Both the position numbers and the translations under genes were made by a program. Of a stretch of 64,000 bases of DNA, positions 60,873 to 64,000 are shown piece by piece. Origin of the DNA: Frateuria_A yonginensis (GTDB lineage Bacteria; Pseudomonadota; Gammaproteobacteria; Xanthomonadales; Rhodanobacteraceae); contig NZ_JBBBNY010000001.1 in the NCBI RefSeq assembly GCF_037137055.1, forward strand, positions 623,460 through 687,459. The letters are read 5' to 3'. Position 1 is the first letter of the stretch; each line of letters opens with the position of its first letter. The notes under the pieces were generated by a model that worked only from the letters and a program-made list of their open reading frames with translations, was not told the origin of the DNA and made no database searches.

Positions 60873-61185
60873 GGGTCGGGCCCCCCGAGGATTGGATGAC
60901 TGCCAAGCGGGCTCTTCGATCTAACGCGATCGTTTGTGAATGCTGCGAGAAAGCAGGTTCTGCAATGGCAACGGCGTGGGTGCGCGCGCCGCGTGAACGG
61001 TAACAGTCGCCGCATAGGCATTTTCTTCACGCAAATGAAGGCCGCGTCCAACATGATTTTTTCACGGACCCCGAGTTTAGACTGCCAATTCTTCCGATCG
61101 GCCGTTCGTGTGCTGCTTGCGGCCAAACGCCTTTCGGATATCGGACAGGGGCCGCATGGCCGTCGGATCGAGGAGTGTGCGGGTC
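60873..61185. other. 313-bp divergent gap before wzb
   Basis: No gene is seen. The sequence is less GC-rich than its surroundings, with T-rich patches near 61050-61075, and should hold the wzb-wzc-ugd promoter and the start of the minus-strand transcript. No convincing -35/-10 pair or operator could be picked. Confidence 0.45.
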
Positions 61186-61620
61186 GTGTTCAACAGCATC
61201 CTGGTGGTCTGCTTCGGCAACGTGTGCCGCAGCCCGGTGGCGGAATTCCTTTTCCGCCGCCATCTGGGCGATCGCGGCATCCGCGTGAGCAGCGCTGGCC
61301 TGGGGGCGCTGGTAGGCAGCCCGATGGACGAGAACGCCATCGCGCTGCTGCAGGAACGCGGCATCGATGCTTCCGAGCACCGCGCACGCCAGTTGGAGCC
61401 ATCGATGCTGCGCGAAGCCGATCTCGTTCTGGCCATGGAACGGCGGCACCTGAACTCCCTCGTGCGGATCGCGCCCGAGGCCAGCGGCAAGGCCTTCCTG
61501 TTCGGCAAGTGGGACGACGGCGGTGACGTTCCGGATCCCTACCGGCGTCCCCGTCCGGTGTTCGAGCAAGTGCACGAGTCCATCGAGCGTGGCGTCAGCA
61601 GCTGGCTGCGCTACCTGTGA
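61186..61620 (+). CDS. wzb: Low-molecular-weight protein tyrosine phosphatase Wzb
   Basis: A 144-residue phosphatase. The catalytic loop CFGNVCRS has Cys9 and Arg15 (CX5R), and Asp117 in DPYRR is the general acid. It dephosphorylates the tyrosine tail of Wzc so that export can cycle. The start is GTG at 61186, giving MFNSILVVCFGN as in E. coli Wzb (MFNNILVVC); GAGGAG at 61170-61175 supports it over the ATG at 61156. wzc follows at once. Confidence 0.93.
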   Translation: MFNSILVVCFGNVCRSPVAEFLFRRHLGDRGIRVSSAGLGALVGSPMDENAIALLQERGIDASEHRARQLEPSMLREADLVLAMERRHLNSLVRIAPEASGKAFLFGKWDDGGDVPDPYRRPRPVFEQVHESIERGVSSWLRYL

Positions 61621-61643
61621 AAACCCAGCCTAGGAATCGGGCT

Positions 61644-63860
61644 ATGACCACCAAACAGACGTTTCCCTCCTCCCCGCGGCGCGACGACGACATCGACCTG
61701 CATGCGTTGCTCGGGACGCTCCTCGACCACAAGTGGTTGATCGTCGGAGTCACCGCGTTGTTCTTCGTGTTCAGCGTGCTGTACGTGACGCTGGCCACGC
61801 CCGTGTACGAGGCGACCGCCACCGTGCAGGTGGAGCAGAAAGTCCCGAGCCTGCCCGGGCTGGACGACCTGACGCAGACGCTCGGTGCCTCCAGTTCGCA
61901 GGCCACCACCGAAATCGCCCTGATCACCTCGCGCACGGTGATCGGTCAGGCGGTAACCAACCTGAAGCTGGACATCCAGGCCGAACCGGAACGCTTCCCG
62001 ATCATCGGCAACTATCTGGCGCGGCACTACAACCCCCAGATGCCGGGTGACGTGGCCCCGCCGTTGATGGGCATGGACAGCTACGACTGGGGCGGCTCGC
62101 AGCTGGACATCTTCCAGCTCGATGTCCCCTCCGGTCTGCTTGACAAGCCGCTGCACGTAATCGCCGGAGAGCATGGGGCCTACACCCTGACCGACGACGA
62201 CGACAACGTCCTGTTGCAAGGTCGCGTCGGGCAGACGGCGACCGGCAACGGCATCACCATGCAGGTGCAGGCGTTGCACGCCAACCCGGGCACCGTGTTC
62301 GACGTTGCGCGCCATTCCCACCTGGGCACGATCACGGCATTGCAGGCCGCAATCCAGGCGGTGGAGATGGGCAAGGATTCGGGCATCATCGTCCTTACCT
62401 ACGACAATCCGGACCCGGTGCTGGCCACCCAACTGCTCGACCAGATCAGTTCGCTGTATGTGCAGCAGAACGTCGAGCGCAATTCGGCCGAAGCAGCCAA
62501 CAGCCTGAAGTTCGTCAAGGAACAGCTGCCCAAGGTCAAGATGGATCTGGAAAAGGCGACCGCCGCGCTGAATGCCTTCCAGATGCGCGCGCACTCGGTC
62601 GACATCAGCCTGCAGACCAAGGGCCTGCTCGATCAGACGGTCTCGATCGACACGCAGATCGAGAACCTGCGCATGCAGATGGCGGACGTCGAGCGCAAGT
62701 TCACCAGCAACCACCCGACCTACCAGGCGCTCGCCGCGCAGATCGGCCAGTTGCAGGCCAAGAAGGCCGCGCTGGAGAAGCAGGTCGGCAACCTGCCTGA
62801 CACCCAGCAGGAACTGCTGCGCCTGACCCGCGACGTGCAGGTCAGCAACGAGACCTACACCAACCTGCTGAACCAGGCCCAGCAACTCGACATCGCGCGT
62901 GCCGGCACCGTAGGCAACGTGCGCGTGGTGGACCGTGCTGCCACCAACACCAACAAGCCGGTCTGGCCGCCGAAGATGATTCTGGTGTTCTGTGGCACGG
63001 CCCTGGGCGGCCTGCTGGCGCTGGCATTCATCTTCATCCGCCAGTTGCTCAACCGTGGCGTCGAGGACTTGGCGGCGATCGAGCACGTGGGTCTGCCGGT
63101 GTATGCCTGCGTGCCGCTGTCCGCCGCCGAGCGCGAGATCTCCGTGCGCACCGGCAAGGTGCGGCGAGGGGTGTATGCACAGCACCTGCTTGCGCAGAGC
63201 GCACCAGACGACCTGGCAGTAGAAGCGCTGCGCAGCCTGCGCACCAGCCTGCACTTCGCCCGGCTGGAGGCAAAGAACAACCTGCTGATGATTTCCAGCC
63301 CCGGCCCCGGGGCCGGCAAGACCTTCGTCGGCGCCAACCTGGCCGCGGTGATCGCGCAGGCCGGCCAGCGCGTGCTCCTGATCGATGCGGACATGCGCAA
63401 GGGTGCCTTGCACTCGGTGGTCGGCGGGCGCCCGGAGCAGGGCCTGTCCGAGCTGATCTCCGGCCAGATCGGGCTGTCCGAGGCGGTCCGCACGGTAGAG
63501 GGGGCAAGCAATCTCTACTTCATTGCGCGCGGCAAGGTCCCGCCGAACCCGTCCGAGCTGCTGATGCATGCGCACTTCACCGCGCTGCTGGAGAAGCTCA
63601 AGCCACGCTTCGACCTGATCATCATCGACACACCGCCGATCCTGGCGGTGACCGATGCCGCGGTGATCGGCCACCACGTGGGCACCAGCCTGATGGTGGT
63701 GCGCTTCGGTGTGAACCAGGCGCGCGAGATCGCGCTGGCCAAGCAGCGCTTCGAGCAGAACGGCGTGCCGGTCAAGGGCGCGATCTTCAACGCCGTCGAG
63801 AAGCGCAGCGCCGGCTACTACGCCTACGCGTACTACGAGTACGCCGGCGCCAAGGCCTGA
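61644..63860 (+). CDS. wzc: Tyrosine-protein kinase / chain length regulator Wzc
   Basis: A 738-residue polysaccharide co-polymerase and BY-kinase. TM1 is at about 30-50, a large periplasmic Wzz domain with coiled coils follows, and TM2 is at about 443-463. The cytoplasmic kinase has Walker A (SSPGPGAGKTFVGANLA, about 551), Walker A' (VLLIDADMRKG) and Walker B (LIIIDTPPILAVTDA). The tail ends in a tyrosine cluster (GYYAYAYYEYAGAKA) that is autophosphorylated. The ATG at 61644 has AGGAA upstream; a GTG at 61617 overlapping the wzb stop by 4 bp is an alternative. Confidence 0.93.
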   Translation: MTTKQTFPSSPRRDDDIDLHALLGTLLDHKWLIVGVTALFFVFSVLYVTLATPVYEATATVQVEQKVPSLPGLDDLTQTLGASSSQATTEIALITSRTVIGQAVTNLKLDIQAEPERFPIIGNYLARHYNPQMPGDVAPPLMGMDSYDWGGSQLDIFQLDVPSGLLDKPLHVIAGEHGAYTLTDDDDNVLLQGRVGQTATGNGITMQVQALHANPGTVFDVARHSHLGTITALQAAIQAVEMGKDSGIIVLTYDNPDPVLATQLLDQISSLYVQQNVERNSAEAANSLKFVKEQLPKVKMDLEKATAALNAFQMRAHSVDISLQTKGLLDQTVSIDTQIENLRMQMADVERKFTSNHPTYQALAAQIGQLQAKKAALEKQVGNLPDTQQELLRLTRDVQVSNETYTNLLNQAQQLDIARAGTVGNVRVVDRAATNTNKPVWPPKMILVFCGTALGGLLALAFIFIRQLLNRGVEDLAAIEHVGLPVYACVPLSAAEREISVRTGKVRRGVYAQHLLAQSAPDDLAVEALRSLRTSLHFARLEAKNNLLMISSPGPGAGKTFVGANLAAVIAQAGQRVLLIDADMRKGALHSVVGGRPEQGLSELISGQIGLSEAVRTVEGASNLYFIARGKVPPNPSELLMHAHFTALLEKLKPRFDLIIIDTPPILAVTDAAVIGHHVGTSLMVVRFGVNQAREIALAKQRFEQNGVPVKGAIFNAVEKRSAGYYAYAYYEYAGAKA

Positions 63861-63894
63861 TCCCGCCCACGCTCAACGAAGAAAAGGACACAGC

Positions 63895-64000
63895 ATGACA
63901 CTGAAAGTCACCCTGTTCGGCACCGGCTACGTGGGCCTGGTCACCGGAACCTGCCTGGCGGAGATGGGCAACCAGGTGCTTTGCGTGGACGTGGACGCGG
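63895..64000 (+). CDS. ugd: UDP-glucose 6-dehydrogenase, 5' part
   Basis: The first 35 codons are in the window: KVTLFGTGYVGLVTGTCLAE is the NAD-binding GxGxxG start of the UDP-glucose/GDP-mannose dehydrogenase family, then MGNQVLCVDVD. A GAAAAGGA ribosome site precedes the ATG. The closest family by this motif is UDP-glucose 6-dehydrogenase, which makes UDP-glucuronate for exopolysaccharide. It follows wzc by 34 bp, so it belongs to the same locus. The rest is outside the window. Confidence 0.85.
   Translation, partial: MTLKVTLFGTGYVGLVTGTCLAEMGNQVLCVDVDA

Noticed and set aside
60567..60899. Plus-strand frame of 110 codons opposite the small secreted protein
   Set aside because: It lacks a signal peptide or domain, is Arg/Gly-rich, and the minus-strand frame has a far better N-terminus.

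Overview
The window is GC-rich, densely coded chromosomal DNA from a gammaproteobacterium, most likely in the Lysobacterales (Xanthomonadaceae or Rhodanobacteraceae, e.g. a Rhodanobacter/Dyella relative). The evidence is gene content and order: yicC, gmk, rpoZ-spoT-ridA-recG, a zinc-independent L31, gltA, mrcA divergent from pilMNOPQ, and a MoxR/Bat operon. The lineage is inferred from this; no marker gene was compared. No rRNA, tRNA, CRISPR array or prophage was seen.

Layout. 1-9.4 kb: the end of yicC, then an accessory block of about 9 kb that separates it from gmk. The block holds a 2'-5' RNA ligase-like gene overlapping a Cys-rich small protein gene, an orphan PAS histidine kinase, a TetR regulator with a GST and a flavin hydroxylase that share a 16-bp operator, and an HxlR regulator divergent from a DUF1272-OsmC-GST-PEP mutase-like operon. 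9.6-20.2 kb: gmk, a complete mlaFEDCB set whose MlaD carries two MCE domains, convergent mlaA, then rpoZ-spoT-ridA-recG. 20.2-26.5 kb: nucleoside hydrolase, rpmE2, gltA, a hypothetical gene and mrcA. 26.7-31.9 kb: the type IV pilus assembly operon pilMNOPQ behind a good sigma-70 promoter and ahead of a strong terminator. 32-39 kb: moxR-DUF58-DUF4381-batA-batB/C-batD, with overlapping genes. 39-44.4 kb: macro-domain protein, MarR regulator and an RND efflux pair.

44.5-55.2 kb: small secreted protein, REP elements, M28 peptidase, MscL, a FAH-family hydrolase, and an efflux ABC system whose adaptor is separated from its ATPase and permeases by a decayed MocR gene and a GNAT gene. Both parts carry the same TGACA-NN-TGTCA palindrome upstream. 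An AtoE-like transporter follows. 55.3-56.2 kb: an IS481-family element with terminal repeats, a 6-bp target duplication and an internally deleted transposase. It sits exactly on the stop codon of an EamA transporter. 57-59.4 kb: VOC protein, Ada/Ogt-like DNA repair protein, small membrane protein and Rieske protein. 59.4-64 kb: the start of an exopolysaccharide locus, with wza on the minus strand and wzb-wzc-ugd on the plus strand; ugd runs off the window.

Working together: MlaFEDCB/MlaA keep phospholipid asymmetry, PBP1A builds peptidoglycan, PilMNOPQ spans the envelope and Wza/Wzb/Wzc export polysaccharide. The accessory genes are mainly for electrophile and xenobiotic detoxification and efflux, each set with a local regulator. 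The most unusual signals are the two paired operators, the tandem-MCE MlaD, a BatB whose metal-binding DxSxS motif is lost, the cysteine-rich small protein and the stop-codon-targeted IS.
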